64,000 nt of DNA from Coniochaeta sp. PMI_546 (Eukaryota; Ascomycota; Sordariomycetes; Coniochaetales; Coniochaetaceae), in contig MU271150.1 in NCBI GenBank assembly GCA_021432605.1, forward strand, positions 1,736,001 through 1,800,000. The letters are read 5' to 3'. Of the stretch, positions 11,962 to 24,639 are shown in pieces. The notes under the pieces were generated by a model, which saw only the letters and a list, made by a program, of their open reading frames with translations, did not search any database and was not told the DNA's origin. The translations under genes and the position numbers were made by a program. Numbering within the stretch: position 1 is the first letter of the stretch; every line of letters starts with the position of its first letter.

Positions 11962-12761
11962 GGTTTGAGGGCAAAGGTATCATCACCTCGGCCTGTCAGT
12001 CACTTGATACTGCTCCTGGCAATTGTAATGCAAGTCTAGACGTAGTTCTAGCTTTTTGAATCTGTGAGAAGTACTACGTACATAAAATATCAACTGACAT
12101 ACTGAAGTAGTAATTACCCCTAAGGTGCTGCTATTCCTTTTGACTTCGTACTTCTCGTAACCTAGTCGAACCCTCTGAAACTCTAAAACCATAATTTCAT
12201 ATCCGTATGCAACATTCAAAAATATTGTAGCCTTTGTGCCGCAGCCACAATATCTTATCATAGGATATCACAGGTGTTCAAGCTATCAGTTAGTGCGCTC
12301 ACCTCACAATCTGTCGATGGTGGGGGTCGCGCTTCAATTTAATAGATACCCTTTGTCACCTTGCTGTTGTGCTGACCAGGTTCAGTGGTTTATGGCCCGA
12401 AAATGTCCTGTGAAAAGCATCCTGCGGCTCGCTTAGGTCCAGACTAAGACCACACATGCAAGGTGAGCCAGTAAAAGGGGGAAGATGTCGATATGCATGC
12501 GTGCCACCCTGCACCTGGGTAGGGTTGCTGCATGTGTACCAAACACGACCAGAAGCCATGCCACTGTTGGCCTGTAGGCGTGCACCCTTGCTTCCTAATG
12601 ACAAGTCCATCAGTGGTCACATTTACTTTCGGTTCCCCCTCTGTACGGGCCTCGAGTCCCATTTGTTGCAGACTTCGAATCCGTGGTCGGTAGCGGCTGA
12701 AGACTTTCCTGTTCGTATACCCGCAACCTGGTGACAATCAAAACTGGTAACCAAGTACGAG
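11962..12761. other. Intergenic region upstream of the P450
   Basis: AT-richer 800 bp holding the permease 3' UTR and the P450 promoter. The small ORFs (12356-12737) have no motifs. Confidence 0.4.
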
Positions 12762-14527
12762 ATGGAGTTCAGTGTGACTCTGGCTGCTTGGTCCGTCCTC
12801 CTGGGCTGGGTCAGCCTGCAGATCAGCCAGCTCGTCTACAATGTGTTCCTGCACCCCCTGAAGGCATTCCCCGGTCCTCTGGCTGCGGGTGCGTCCCTCT
12901 GGTGGAAGACGTATATCGAGGTCTTTAAGCAGGAGTCTATGATCGATGTGCTCGTCCGGCTCCACGCGCAGTATGGTAAGTGTGCCTCAAGGTCAATCAC
13001 CAGGGGGCTTGGTCTGAACGCCCTCTGTGACCTGATATCAGCCATCGTAGCCCACAACTTCGCGTAGCCTGACGCTGACTCTCTCCGCAGGTGACATCGT
13101 TCGCATCGGTCCAAACGAGGTGAGAATGTCCACGCGAGAATGGCGTCGTGATGCTCAATCCCATGACTGATACTGACACGCTGCAGCTTCACTTCGCAAA
13201 CCCGTCCGCGTTCAACGACATCTATAATGCCTCGTCGCGCTGGGATAAGGAGCGCACGCTGTACGAGTCCTTCGGCGAGGACCACTCGTCCTTCGGCCTG
13301 CGCAGCTACGCAGAGGCCAAGCAGCGAAAGGAAGTTCTGCAGCCGCTCTTTTCACGCCGCAGTATCCTCAACATGCAGTGGCTCGTCAGGAAGAACGTGA
13401 GTCTGGTCTAATAAGTGATCTCGCAACAGACTTATACACGGGCATGGTCCCGGTAGCTAACCGCGTCGCAGATGGACCGTCTAGCTGAGACGCTGGCCAG
13501 GAACAACGAGCAGGGCAAATCAGCCGACCTGCTCTTCGCCTTCCGCTGCTTCGCCATCGACACCATCACGACCTACTGCTTTGCCAAGTCGGTCAACGCC
13601 ATCGACGAGCCGGGCTGGCAGGCCCCCATCGTGGTGGCCATGGACAACAGCCTGCCCACCTTCCACCTCTTCAAGCACTTCCCCCTCTTCCGCAGGACCA
13701 TCTTCTCCCTGCCGCCCTGGCTAGCCATCAAGGCGTCACCCGAGACCGCCGGCCTGACCCACCTGCAGGTCATACTGGGCGAGCAAGTGCGCGACGTCTC
13801 CGCCCACCCGGAGCGGCTGGCCGAGTCGCCCCATCCGACCATCTACCACCGCCTGCTGGACCCGGAGGCGCACAAGGGCCGCCCCTTGCCCGACGCCACG
13901 GCACTCTACGAGGAGGCCCAGACCATGATGTTTGCCGGAGGCGTCACCGTCGGCGACGCCCTAGCAGTCGGTTTCTTCCACGTGCTGGACCAACCGGGCC
14001 TGCTCGAGCGCCTCCGCGCCGAGGTTCGCACGGCGTGGCCCCAGCTCGACAGCCCGCCGGGCCTGGAGGCGCTGGAGAGCCTGCCGCTGCTGACAGCCAC
14101 CATCAAGGAGTCCCTGCGCATGTCGCCCGGTGCCAGCTCGCCCCTCCTCCGCGTCGTGCCGCGCACCGGGGCCACGATCTCGGGCCGCGCCATCCCGCCC
14201 GGCACCATCGTGGGCATGTCCACTGTGCTGGTGCACACGTCTGCCGAGATCTTCGAGAGGCCCGCCGAGTTCGAGCCCGACCGGTGGCTCGCCCCCGACG
14301 CGCAGAGCCTGGAGCCGTGGCTCGTCGCGTTCAGCAAGGGCCCGCGCAGCTGCTTGGGGCAGAACCTGGCCTGGTGTGAATTGTATGTCGTGTTTGCGAC
14401 TATGCTGCGGCGCTTCGATATGGCGCTGGACGGCACCACGGCCGATGATATGGTTTGGAGGGATTGCTTCACGCCGCACTTCCCCCGCAGGCATCTGCAT
14501 GCGTGGTGTAAGCCTGTTGCGTCCTGA
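12762..14527 (+). CDS. Cytochrome P450 monooxygenase
   Basis: Four exons (12762-12975, 13091-13119, 13187-13396, 13472-14527) give about 502 aa. The N-terminus has a membrane anchor (LAAWSVLLGWVSLQISQLVY), followed by a Pro-rich hinge (HPLKAFPGPLA) and GDIVRIGPNELHFANPSAFNDIY. The K-helix ExxR is present as KESLR, the PERF-like region as FEPDRWL, and the haem-binding loop as FSKGPRSCLGQNLAW with the axial cysteine. The I-helix reads MFAGGVTVGDAL; the usual acidic residue before the oxygen-activating Thr is Val here. The overall sequence resembles trichodiene-oxygenase-like fungal P450s of secondary metabolism. It is probably ER-bound and would need an NADPH-P450 reductase from elsewhere. The substrate is unknown and no core synthase is adjacent. 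Confidence 0.92.
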
Positions 14528-15717
14528 AGGGTGCAACGCTATGTCGAAGACCTGGAGCTTTACATGCCCTTGTCAACGTATATGGTGTCCTCTCGGTATC
14601 ATTTCGTTCTAGATCTAGTAAAGACGTGGCCGGGATTGCATCTAACACTCTTCACTATCACTACATTCAGAAGGGGCAAGAACTGAAAGCATATCCAAAT
14701 TCAATAGTGCTAACTGGTTGGATGGGACTAATTGTAAGTTGTCATGACAAATATTGGATTATCCGGCGAATCCTGTGACATTCTTAAGTGACTAGACTTA
14801 TCCCTTCCGCAGCCCGGTTTACATAGTAATTTATATTATGCTTCACCTGTGTAAGAGTATCCACGCTGCTGCTGCACGGACAACGCCAAACTGGGGCATA
14901 TCATGATTGCTTACCGGGTTATGGATGAAGTGACCTTACTCAGAAGAGACTTGCCTTGCAAGCACTTGACTTTACCCGTTCCCCTTCGTTCGTAATTTAT
15001 GACTTGAATAGAAACAATCAACCATTTCATCTGAATTTCGTACTTCAAAATCATGAAACCTGCCCCTGATTCATCATTCATGTCTAGCCTCTGAAGCACG
15101 GCCTAGAGATATGAGACTATCATGCACTGCCGTACACAACGCAAGTCTTTGCAGAAGTAGTAATTATTCCTTTCAAGACTGACCACCTCGGCAGGCTCTA
15201 CGGCCATCGACTTCCCTTGTCTTCGGCCACCATTGGAACCTTCGTCTTTAGCTAAGGTACGTTGTGTCTCGCTTTTCCGATGGTATCAGTCTTGCCGTAT
15301 CAGCCCATGCCTTATGCAATTGTATGAAAAGTCAAAGAAGGAGTGTAACGCCAAGTCGACTAAGTCTACTGAATATTGGCGGTAAAACAGAGAGCCAAGT
15401 GAGGACTTTTGCTTATTTCTGCAAACAATATTCCATCTTACCTTTGACGATAGCTCTAACGATATTGTTTTTTCAAACTCGTGTAACCTGTGAACGGCGC
15501 ACGGCGAAGTAAAGATAGCTAACCGGTGGACTAGAACCTAGTAGCTGCCATTGCGGAGACTATATTCAGTGGAGTAAAGTAGTATCTAAATATGATCGTA
15601 ACGCAGCGGTCTTATGACTTACCCCATTCACTATTATAGTACATAACTATCCCCATTACCTCAGGTAGTTAAGCCTACGCTCCGATAAGTGATGAATCCA
15701 ACATCCACTACTTGGCC
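14528..15717. other. AT-rich intergenic region
   Basis: About 1.2 kb that looks clearly AT-richer than the flanking coding DNA, with many TA-rich runs (for example 14820-14850, 15580-15660). There is no convincing gene, and no terminal repeats or transposase remnant could be recognised by eye. Confidence 0.4.
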
Positions 15718-17757
15718 ATGTCTAGCTCGCGCTTGGAGAACCTCCCGACTGAGCTCCTATGGCGCATCGGCGAATATGTCGGGCATTCGCACAGCCCCAC
15801 GGTGCTGTCCTTCGCCATGGCCAGCAAACGCTGCCATTCCGTGGCCAAACGCCTGTTCTTCCGCACCATCAAGTTCTCGGCCGACAGCTCCGTGCAGCTC
15901 GTCCAAGATGGGCTCAGATGTACCAGCATCCTGCAACGCAACTCGCCATTCGCCGACGTCCGCATTCTTGTGATTGATAGCCGCCCTAGAATCCCGGCCA
16001 AAGACTATAGTAATGATGTCTTGACTTCCGGATCTCCGTTCTCCGGTCTCCCTCTAAGTACAGCCGAGCTGATCGACGGCGACAGGCTGCAAGGCCTTCA
16101 GTCCCGCTCCCTCCTCACAGCCGAGCGCCCTGAGCGTGGAGAAGACTCGGCCAACCAGATGGACGACGCGGCTTGGCTAGCGCTGGCCCACCTCGTGACG
16201 AGACTCCAGGCCCTGTCTGACGTCCTGTACGCTTGCTCCGATCAGCTGTCTCCCCATCTTCTCCAGGCGCTCGTCCAGCACCTACCCGCGTTGCCGGTTG
16301 CACCACTTCACCTTCAAGCCTCAAACTCTGCATCTCTCGACAATCAACCCTCACGAGCTAGCTCTCGTGACAGCACCTTGCCTGTACAGCATCTGGATAC
16401 ACTACGAGGAGACCGATGGCTACGATGGCAAGGGTAAACCCAGTTACGACACCGAGGTCGTCAGTAGCATGGTGCAGAGTCTGGCACCGAACCTGAAGGA
16501 AGTGCACATGTTCCAGCATAACGGATCACCGGAAGACGACGACGGAAATCCTCTACCTCCGCCCCCTCCTTGGGAGGAGCTCTCCGTCGGTAACAACGTG
16601 ACCCGCGCGCCGGGGCAGCTCGACTGTCTCGAACTAGGACAAGACTTCTCCACCTATAGTCTCGCGCCCATGATCTTTGAGGCGGCCGTGGTTGACAGTT
16701 GGGCAGCGGGAACGAAGCTCTCTCTCCTGCGCACCTTGAAGATAAGTCGTGCCGTTAGCCACGAATCGCTCAAGAGTCTCATGTTAGTCGGTGATGGCTT
16801 CAGCCGGCTGACGACGCTGCTGTTCACCTGCGTAGTAGAAGGTCATGAGCACATGTACTACGACGACGTGAAGCATTTCTTGCGCTCCCTGCCGCAGCTG
16901 ACCAGCCTGGAGATGATCGCATGGCACCCGAGCATATCCCTCGCCGCGGCCCTCCCCCCGCGCCTGGAGGAGTTGTGGCTCCGGACGCAGCATATTCCGG
17001 GTCAAGGCCACGACGAAGCCGGCCCGGCGGAGCTGGCCGACCGCTGCTCGGCGATCCATACGTTGGCCGTCAAGATCCGCCGCTTGCGGGGCAATGCCGC
17101 CGAGGTGGCTCTGTACCGAGCTCTCGGCCGCTTCGCCCGTCTTCGCCGTCTCGCCTTGGTGCTCGACGCGTCGCCTCCTCCGTGATTTTCGGCCGCGCCG
17201 CCCGCGGCCTCAGGCTACGACAATGCCATCGACCCGTCCTTCGACGACTTCGACCGCTGCTACCTGTCGGGTGCCATGCACCCGTACCGCCGCGGCCATA
17301 TCCGCGACGTGCTTATCACCACGGCAGTCGACGAGAAGCTCGCGCGCGCAATCTTTAGGACGGTGTGCGCTGCACAGGTCCGCAACCGCTCATACTTATT
17401 TCGTGGCATCGCCACTGCGACAGCGACGACAGCGCCTTTGGAGCGCATGACGCTGCAGGTCGAAGGCCGCCGGGCCTTCCTGCAGCGCGGCCATATGATG
17501 CCTGTAGGCCACAACCTGTTTCCCTACCTTGCTGTTCTGAGCCGTCGATGGTTGCTGGAGTGAGACGTGCGCGACGATGCCCGCAACGTGGTCCACGCAC
17601 GGGAACTCCACGAGGGGAGAGCAGGTCAGAATAACGACCCTTCTCCGTACATGCCTATCTTCCGGCGTATTTGGGCTCGACCGACTGGCGGGATGATTGG
17701 CGGAGTATGCCATTTGACTTGACTTGACTTGACTTGACTTGACTTGACTTGACTTGA
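15718..17757 (+). pseudogene. F-box / leucine-rich fungal protein, disrupted by two stops and two frameshifts
   Basis: The reading starts at ATG 15718 with MSSSRLENLPTELLWRIGEY, an F-box, and continues to HLP near 16287. One extra base near 16288 shifts the frame, and RCRLHHFTFKPQTLHL continues the protein in frame 2. An in-frame TGA at 17183-17185 interrupts ASPPP/FSAAPPAASGYDNAID, and another TGA at 17561-17563 interrupts RRWLLE/DVRDDARNVVHAREL. A further one-base shift near 17672 is needed to reach TDWRDDWRSMPFDLT, which resembles the usual C-terminus of this family. Both TGA codons sit where CGA (Arg) would fit, so C-to-T change is likely. F-box proteins normally recruit substrates to SCF ubiquitin ligases; this copy is probably not functional in full length, although a shorter product is possible. 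Confidence 0.7.
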
Positions 17758-17760
17758 CTT
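17716..17760. repeat. Pentanucleotide microsatellite (GACTT)9
   Basis: Nine perfect tandem copies of GACTT occupy 45 bp directly after the degenerate F-box C-terminal codons, whose last residues (FDLT) appear to have seeded the repeat. Confidence 0.95.
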
Positions 17761-18944
17761 GAGAGAACTGGAGAGAATATATATACTGTACAGATGCCCT
17801 GGCTTGGAGATTATGTATGGCTGTACGCATGTTAATGAGACAAGAGAGGGTCGAGTATGCTTAATTTGATCTGCACAACGCCGCGAGTCTTCGGACCTTG
17901 TACGACATGCCTTCCTCTCCCACCGGCGCCGTGGCAGGGATCCGAGAACGGAAGACCTGGTCCGGTGCTCCTCTCAGTCTTCAGATATCGATGAGTGTAC
18001 GTGAATGAGGAGGCCATTAGTAGTGGTTAGGTATTCTAGACTGCCCGCATAGTACTGTATCTCAAAACTGCCCTCAGCCAAGTTTTGAAGCTGCTGACCA
18101 ACGTCTTCGTAGGGTGCGCGAAAGGGGATGTGTTGTGCATGGGATTATTCTTGTGCAGCGAGTGAATTCGGCGCATAATATTAAGGTACTTTAGGTATCT
18201 TCCAGTTATATGACCCCTCGGTACTTGGTACCTCATGGTGGATGCAACCGGTGCCGCGTGACATCTCACGTGCTCAGCGTCATTCCCACCTTACAGACAC
18301 TCCCAGCCGCCTCGTTATCGGAATCCACCTCATCTTCCGCGGCTTCCCAAATCGCCCAGCTGGTGTCAACGTCAATAGGAGACTTAAGGAGTACCAAGGT
18401 ACAGCACAATTCACAAACAGCTCAGCTCCAGACAGCCCCCGTGTGGCTTCACCCTGACCGCAGCCTCCAACCACTGCAGAACCGGATAGCCGCATACGAG
18501 CTATCTTCCCGTACGACAACCAGTCCTCAGGAGCTGTTCAATGCTCGCCATCTGACCCGTCTTAATCAGCATCAATATTGGCATTGACGACTTGAAACGC
18601 CCAGCATCCAGAGCCCGACTCACGTCTTTGTATTATGTCTGCACGGCAGCGCAATAGCAGCAGCAACCAAGTCATATTCTCTACATCCATCGGCTGCCTG
18701 CTCACTGGGTTATAGGACCTAGTCCAAGCTTACGCCAGCAACGATACCGGTGTGCGAAAGGCACTTGCAGACACGGAAACTCAGCCACCGCGCGTCCGCT
18801 CTTCGCACTTTGAACCTCGCCTAGCCCAGCGACAACTGCCAAGCCGAAGTCCTCGAAGCGATCGCGGTACCGAAACACTCGGACGACGAGACCGCCACAC
18901 TCTCTATCACAACCTCTGCGTTGCCCTGACACCAAGTTGTCATC
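17761..18944. other. Intergenic region upstream of SLA1
   Basis: About 1.2 kb including the SLA1 promoter. ORFs on both strands (18036-18269 -, 18210-18587 +) have no domain. The last 200 bp before 18945 are rich in CGA/ACC triplets and look like a 5' UTR. Confidence 0.4.
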
Positions 18945-21900
18945 ATGGCGTTCTTAGGCGTTTATCGAGCTCTTTACGATTATGCTCCGCAGGCTGAAGG
19001 GGAGCTGCAGATATCGGAAGGCGACCTGCTATATGTCCTGGAGAAGAGTGAGGATGACGATTGGTGGAAGGCCAAGAAGAAGGCCTCGGAGGATGACGAG
19101 GATGAGCCCAGCGGCTTAATACCGAGCAACTACATCGAAGAGGTCAGTCGAACCCGATACAGTGAAGTTACCTTTCTGACAAGCACATGGCTAACGTCAG
19201 TTCCCTCAGGCTCAACCCGTCGGCCATGCTCGAGCTCTCTACGAATACACGAGGCAGACGGATGAAGAGCTATCGTTCCCCGAAGAAGCCAAGCTCGAGG
19301 TCTTCGACACATCCGATCCTGACTGGATCCTTGTTGGCCACGATGGCGAATATGGCTTCGCACCTGCCAACTACATCGAGCTCGGGGATGGAGACGGACA
19401 GCAACATCAACAGCCACAGGATGAGGAGGACGACGACGAGGCACCTCCTGCGCTTCCCCAGAGGTCATCAGTGCCTGACCTCGCGAGTCCGCCTCTGCCC
19501 GCACGCAATGTCTCCGAGCCGAGTAGCCCTGCTGCGCCGAACCCGGCCGCGGCTCTAGCGAACGTAATGGGTGGCCGGTCCGTCTCCTCATCCCACGCCC
19601 CTGCACCCCTGCAGCTCCCTCCTCGCCCGCAGTACCACTCCGAGGAATCCGAGGAAGACAACAAATCACCCCCGCTCCCCACCCGACCGCGCGGCGAATC
19701 CCTGGGTTCCGCCGTAGAACAAGCCTACCGATCCCCCCCGCCCGACCGCAGCCCCCGCGACGACACCTACGCCGAGTCGCCGCAGACCCCCAAGTTCGCC
19801 CCGGGAGGCTTCCACATGTACAACATCAACGAGATGGTCTCCGTCATGGGCAAGCGCAAGAAGATGCCGACGACGCTCGGAATCAACCTTAAGACGGGCA
19901 TGATTCTCATAGCGCCGGAGCGCGCCCAGGACGGTCCCTCTCAGGAGTGGTCTGCCGACCGGATGACGCACTACTCTCGCGAGGGAAAGCACGTGTTCAT
20001 GGAGCTTGTGCGCCCCAGCAAGAGCGTCGATTTCCACGCTGGCGCCAAGGATACGGCCGAGGAGATTGTCAGCGCCCTGGGCGAGCTGGCTGGGGCCGTG
20101 CGTGCGGAGGGGCTGAGAGAGGTCATCGAAGCTGGTACCGGCCGCGGAGGTCAAAAGAAGGGCGTGGTGCTCTACGACTTCATGGCTCAGGGAGATGACG
20201 AAGTGACCGTTGCTGCTGGCGACGACGTGATAATCATCGACGACACCAAGAGTGAAGAGTGGTGGCACGTCCGGAGACTCAAGAACGGCAAGGAGGGCGT
20301 CGTGCCCAGCAGCTACGTCGAGATCACCGGAAACGTCCCCACGTCAACCGTCACCTCGCCTACGACGGCGTCGCACACGCCTACGCATCTGCTCCACAAC
20401 AACGCCAAGTCCTACGCCGAGCAGAACAGGCTCGACGAAGAGAGGCTCACGAAGGAGGCGGTCAAGGCCGCACAGCGGGCGGAGGAGAAGGAAAAGGGGA
20501 AACGTGGATCCGAGGTAGGCCCAGGAATGCGTTTGCCCGAGAGGAATAGCAGTCTGTCACAGGCCAGAGATAGTAACACCGGTCATCAACAGCGAAGCAG
20601 CAAGCGCGAGAACGGACAACGCGAAGCATCCGGGTCGTCGAGATCGTCCAAGTCAAGTAAGTAGATAACTGTTTCAAGTTCTCTTTTCCTGAAGAATCTA
20701 GCTAACACGACGCAAAGAACCCGACCCGTCAAAGGTCCGCACCTGGACGGATCGATCGAAGTCTTTCAGCGTGGAGGCACAATTCCTTGGTCTCAAGGAC
20801 GGAAAGCTCAATCTGCACAAGCTTAACGGCGTCAAGATAGCTGTCCCCATCTCAAAGATGTCTTTGGAAGACCTCGAGTACGTCGAGCGGGTGACCGGTA
20901 TCTCGCTGGACGAAGACAAGCCATTGTCCGATCTGAAGAAGAGGTCAGAGGCCGCAAGGGCCCCTTCATCAACCCCTTCCTCCAAGGTCGGCGTCTCGAT
21001 CGAGCCGCAGTCGAAGAAGCCCGAGTATGACTGGTTCCAATTCTTCCTGTCGTGCGAGGTCGCAGTTGGACTCTGCGAGCGGTATGCGCAGGCCTTCAAC
21101 AGGGAGTCGATCGACGAGAGTCTGCTCCCGGACGTGGATGCCAACGTGCTGCGCAATCTTGGCTTGAAAGAGGGAGATATCATCAAGGTGATGCGCTTCC
21201 TCGACAACAAGTTTGGCCGCAACAAGAAGGCTGCTGGTGGTGAGGATGGCGAGTCCGGCGGCGGCCTGTTCTCGGGACCAGGAGGCACCCTGCGCAATAA
21301 CACTCGCAAGGGCCGCCCTGCACCTGCCGTGGCGACGAGCGACGTTGTCGATGCCAAGGCATTCTCACTCAAAGATGGCCCTACCGGTGGCAGCCAACCA
21401 TCTCCTACCACGACCACCCCTACTGGCTCGTCTGCTGCAACGACTACGCCGGCGCCGGCAAAGAAGCCTACTAGCGGGTTTGATGATGACGCTTGGGATG
21501 TCAAGCCGTCAAGGACACCGGCGGCCGAACCTGCTCCCCAGCCGGCTCGAGCCCCCGAACCCGCCCCTGCTCCAGCGCCGGCCGCAGCTCCAAAGCCGAC
21601 ACCGCTCAGTGGCGCGATGGCAGAATTGTCCCTGCTGTCTCAACCACTCGAGCCGACAAAGGCGGCACCGCCACCGGTGCAACCTACTCTCAACCTTCCG
21701 CCGGCACAGCCGCTCCAGCCCCAGGCCACGGCTCCCGCACCCGCGCCACAGATCCCCCAACCTACTGGAGCATCACCCGCCTTCTTCACCGGCATGCAAC
21801 CACCCATCATCAACGGCCAACAAACAGGTGTGCAGCAGTCCGCCGTGCGCCAACGACCACTGGCACCGCAGTACACCCAAGGCCAAGGCGCCCTGATGCC

Positions 21901-22763
21901 TCCGCCTCCTGCTCGACCACTCTCAGCACCGCAGTCAGCACAGCCAAGCGCCTTCACACCTCCCCCACTGCAGCCACAAATGACAGGCAACCCGAACATG
22001 TACCAGCCCCAGCAGCAGATAGCACCTCCCGGCCAGAGCCTCGCGGAAATCAACCAGGCCCGCCTCCAGCAGCAGTACGCGCAGCAGATGCAGCAGCAGC
22101 AGATGATGATGCCGCAGCCCACCGGCTTCGCGCCCCAGAACCAGTTCATGCAACCCCAGCCCACCGGCTTCCCCCAGCCAACCCAATTCATACCCCAGCC
22201 ACAGCCGATGATGAACGGTCCAGGGCAGATGCAATCCCCCTTCGCCGACCCGCGCCCGCAGCAGCAGCAGCAGTTCGGCATGATGCCGCAACCGACCGGC
22301 TTCCAGCCTCAGTTCCAGCCGCAACTACAACAACAACCTCCTCTTCCTCAGCAGTTCATCCCCCAGCCGACGGGGATCAACTCCTTCCTGCCCCCGCCGC
22401 TCGAGCCGCAGCGGACGGGCATGCCGCAGCCCACGGGCATGGCTTTCGCCCAGGGCTTCGGGAACGCGGCGCCCTCCCAGCAGCAGCCGCCGACGGCGGG
22501 CGGCGCGATACAGCCGCTGGTGCCGCAGAAGACCGGGCCGCCGCCGCCGGTCAGGTTTGGGGTGTCGGCGGAGGCGAAGAAGTTGATGCCGCAGGCTACG
22601 GGGCGGAGGGCGAATCTTGCGCATGCTAGTGAGTGTTATTTTTCTTTTCTTCCTTTACTCTCTTGGTGGTCATGTTATCATGGTCGATATGTGCTGTCTG
22701 TATCAATGAAGGGATGTTTGCTAACTGGACTATTCAGCGCCTAACAATCCGTTTGGCTTCTGA
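18945..22763 (+). CDS. SLA1: Actin cytoskeleton-regulatory complex protein SLA1
   Basis: Four exons (18945-19142, 19210-20656, 20718-22628, 22738-22763), about 1193 aa. Domains in order: SH3-1 (YRALYDYAPQAEGELQISEGD, residues about 5-65), SH3-2 (ARALYEYTRQTDEELSFPEE, about 72-130), a Pro-rich linker, the Sla1-specific FHMYNINEMVSVMGKRKKMP block, and SH3-3 (GVVLYDFMAQGDDEVTVAAGDD, about 380-440). Then come a basic/acidic linker, SHD1 (TWTDRSKSFSVEAQFLGLKDG) and SHD2/SAM (DWFQFFLSCEVAVGLCERYA). A long Pro/Gln-rich tail with repeated QxTG motifs ends in PNNPFGF, an NPF motif for EH domains. SLA1 is an adaptor in the cortical actin patch that links endocytic cargo to Las17/WASP and Pan1-End3 during clathrin-mediated endocytosis. 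The splice choices are supported by unbroken phase. Confidence 0.93.
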
Positions 22764-24639
22764 GACGACGCGCTTCTCAGAGGTTCTCTACGAGTGACTT
22801 GTTATCTAGATGGACTTCTACGGAGTGTTTTCTTCGGACAAGTAGCTTCCGACGGACTGTTTTTCTGAAGTCAGATAGTGCTGGGGTAGACATGCTGATG
22901 TAAGAGTGATTGCTAGTACCATGCGCTTGTGGGTGTGTGGATGGATGCAATGGAGACCAGGTACTAGGGACTGGGCTGGCTGCTGGCTGCTGTTGGAGGC
23001 TGTGAAGCATTTGCAAGCGATTGACGAGTTGCTACGGTGGGTGGTCTGTCATGGTGGTGGCGCGCAGATGGCGATGGATGATGAAGCAGCATTATTTCAT
23101 TACAGCGAAGACGGAGGTTTGTGGATGAGGGGATCCCCGCCTTGGACAGAGCCCCCTTCTGTTTTATCATTGGCATAAGTGGTAGAAAGCCTGGTACTTC
23201 TTCTTTTTTGCCTGGTTGACGCCATTTTCTGAAAGCATTAGCTGTTACTTTGGTAGATTATATAATTGTATGGCTGTACATACCTGATCATCTGTTGCCT
23301 TTCTAAACTATGATGTCTATTCCACACAATATCGTAGGCGGTCTAAGTGTCGATCACAAAGAGTTTCCTAGAGTGGTGTGTAGGATTGGACATAGACTCT
23401 AGGACATTGATTGACATTGAGTGCTTCATGTCGTCAGGCATCTGGGCCGTACTATTGGGTTGGCACGCACTGTCTTGAGACGCTCGTTTTCCACATTAGA
23501 GACCAAGTCTGTCGATGGTTGAAACGTCATCGAGTCTTTTGTCCTTGTCAGATGAAGCTTTTTCCTCTGTAGAGGCTCTGCATATAGTTAAGAAAAGCGT
23601 CCTTGGCAAACCTCTTTTTCCCAATCACCAGGGCTTCGCCTCATGTTTTCCTTGATGCCCCATGACGTCCTGTACGTCGAGACTCGGATACCAAGGCCGC
23701 TTTCGCTGTCATGCCTGTGTGCAGGGAGCAGCTTGGCAAGGTAGACTGATGTGTCGTCCCGCGATTTGTATACACAGAGCACACACAAATATCGAATGGC
23801 GCATAGGAGCTCTAATGGCCTTGAACCGATTCTACTCTGACGGACGCCGTGTGCTCACCAACAATGTCGGTTCTGTAGAAGGATGGCAATGCTTCTCAGT
23901 AGGTTCGGAGAGAAGTTCGAGAGTCCAAACCTTCAGGAAATGCATTACTACACCTCAGCCAAGAGTCCGATATCGTGTGCTGACTATGACCACATGTCCG
24001 TCATGTCAGGTACAATCGTCTGCTCAAGACTATCCTCAGTGGTGAAGAGGCGGAACATGGGGAGCAGGGACAAAAAGGGTATAGGCTAGACGGAAGCACC
24101 CTTAAAGGTCAAGATTTGTCAATAACGGCCGGACCATCGTGTGCGGAACGAAGACCGCTGTGGACGCCATCTGCAGCTCAAACTCGTGCATCGCTCACTC
24201 GTGAAAGCTATTCGTGGTGAATCCGAGTTGGTTGACAGCTAGGACGGAAAGTCAAAACATCAGATCAGGGGCAATGAGCCGGACTCTTGGGAGGCACGCT
24301 CTTGCCACATGTAAGGCGTGGGCCAACGTGGAATGACAACCGGGATAGCGTGGATCGGGTATGGTATAAAGCTTTGTGTGTCTCTGTGACAAGACAGGTT
24401 CGTTCCCTCATGCCCAGTATATATCTCACTCTTGATAGTACCACTGAAGAATCCATTCTCAACTCGCTGGATCATAAAAGCCCAACTATCCTTGCAGACA
24501 GATAACCCGAAGGAAGACAGAAGACACCAATCCTCCTCTTGACAGCCAGGGCGAATACTACGCCGTCAGCACCCACCATCTCACCCCTTCCGCCAGGCGG
24601 AACCTCCATCAACCTATCCACCAGCTCACGTCTCCCACC
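22764..24639. other. Long intergenic region before the repeat-protein gene
   Basis: About 1.9 kb. Candidate ORFs (22906-23178 +, 23662-24045 +, 24260-24475 -) carry no recognisable motif and overlap one another. A TATA-like stretch (GGTATAAAG near 24363) and a TATATAT run near 24419 lie 210-280 bp before the next start codon and could belong to its promoter. Confidence 0.4.

Noticed and set aside
9974-14527. Permease plus P450 as a small metabolic cluster
   Set aside because: No core synthase, regulator or other tailoring gene adjoins them; adjacency alone is weak.
21493-22629. 378-aa Ala/Arg/Pro-rich plus-strand ORF
   Set aside because: A shifted-frame shadow of the SLA1 Pro/Gln-rich tail.
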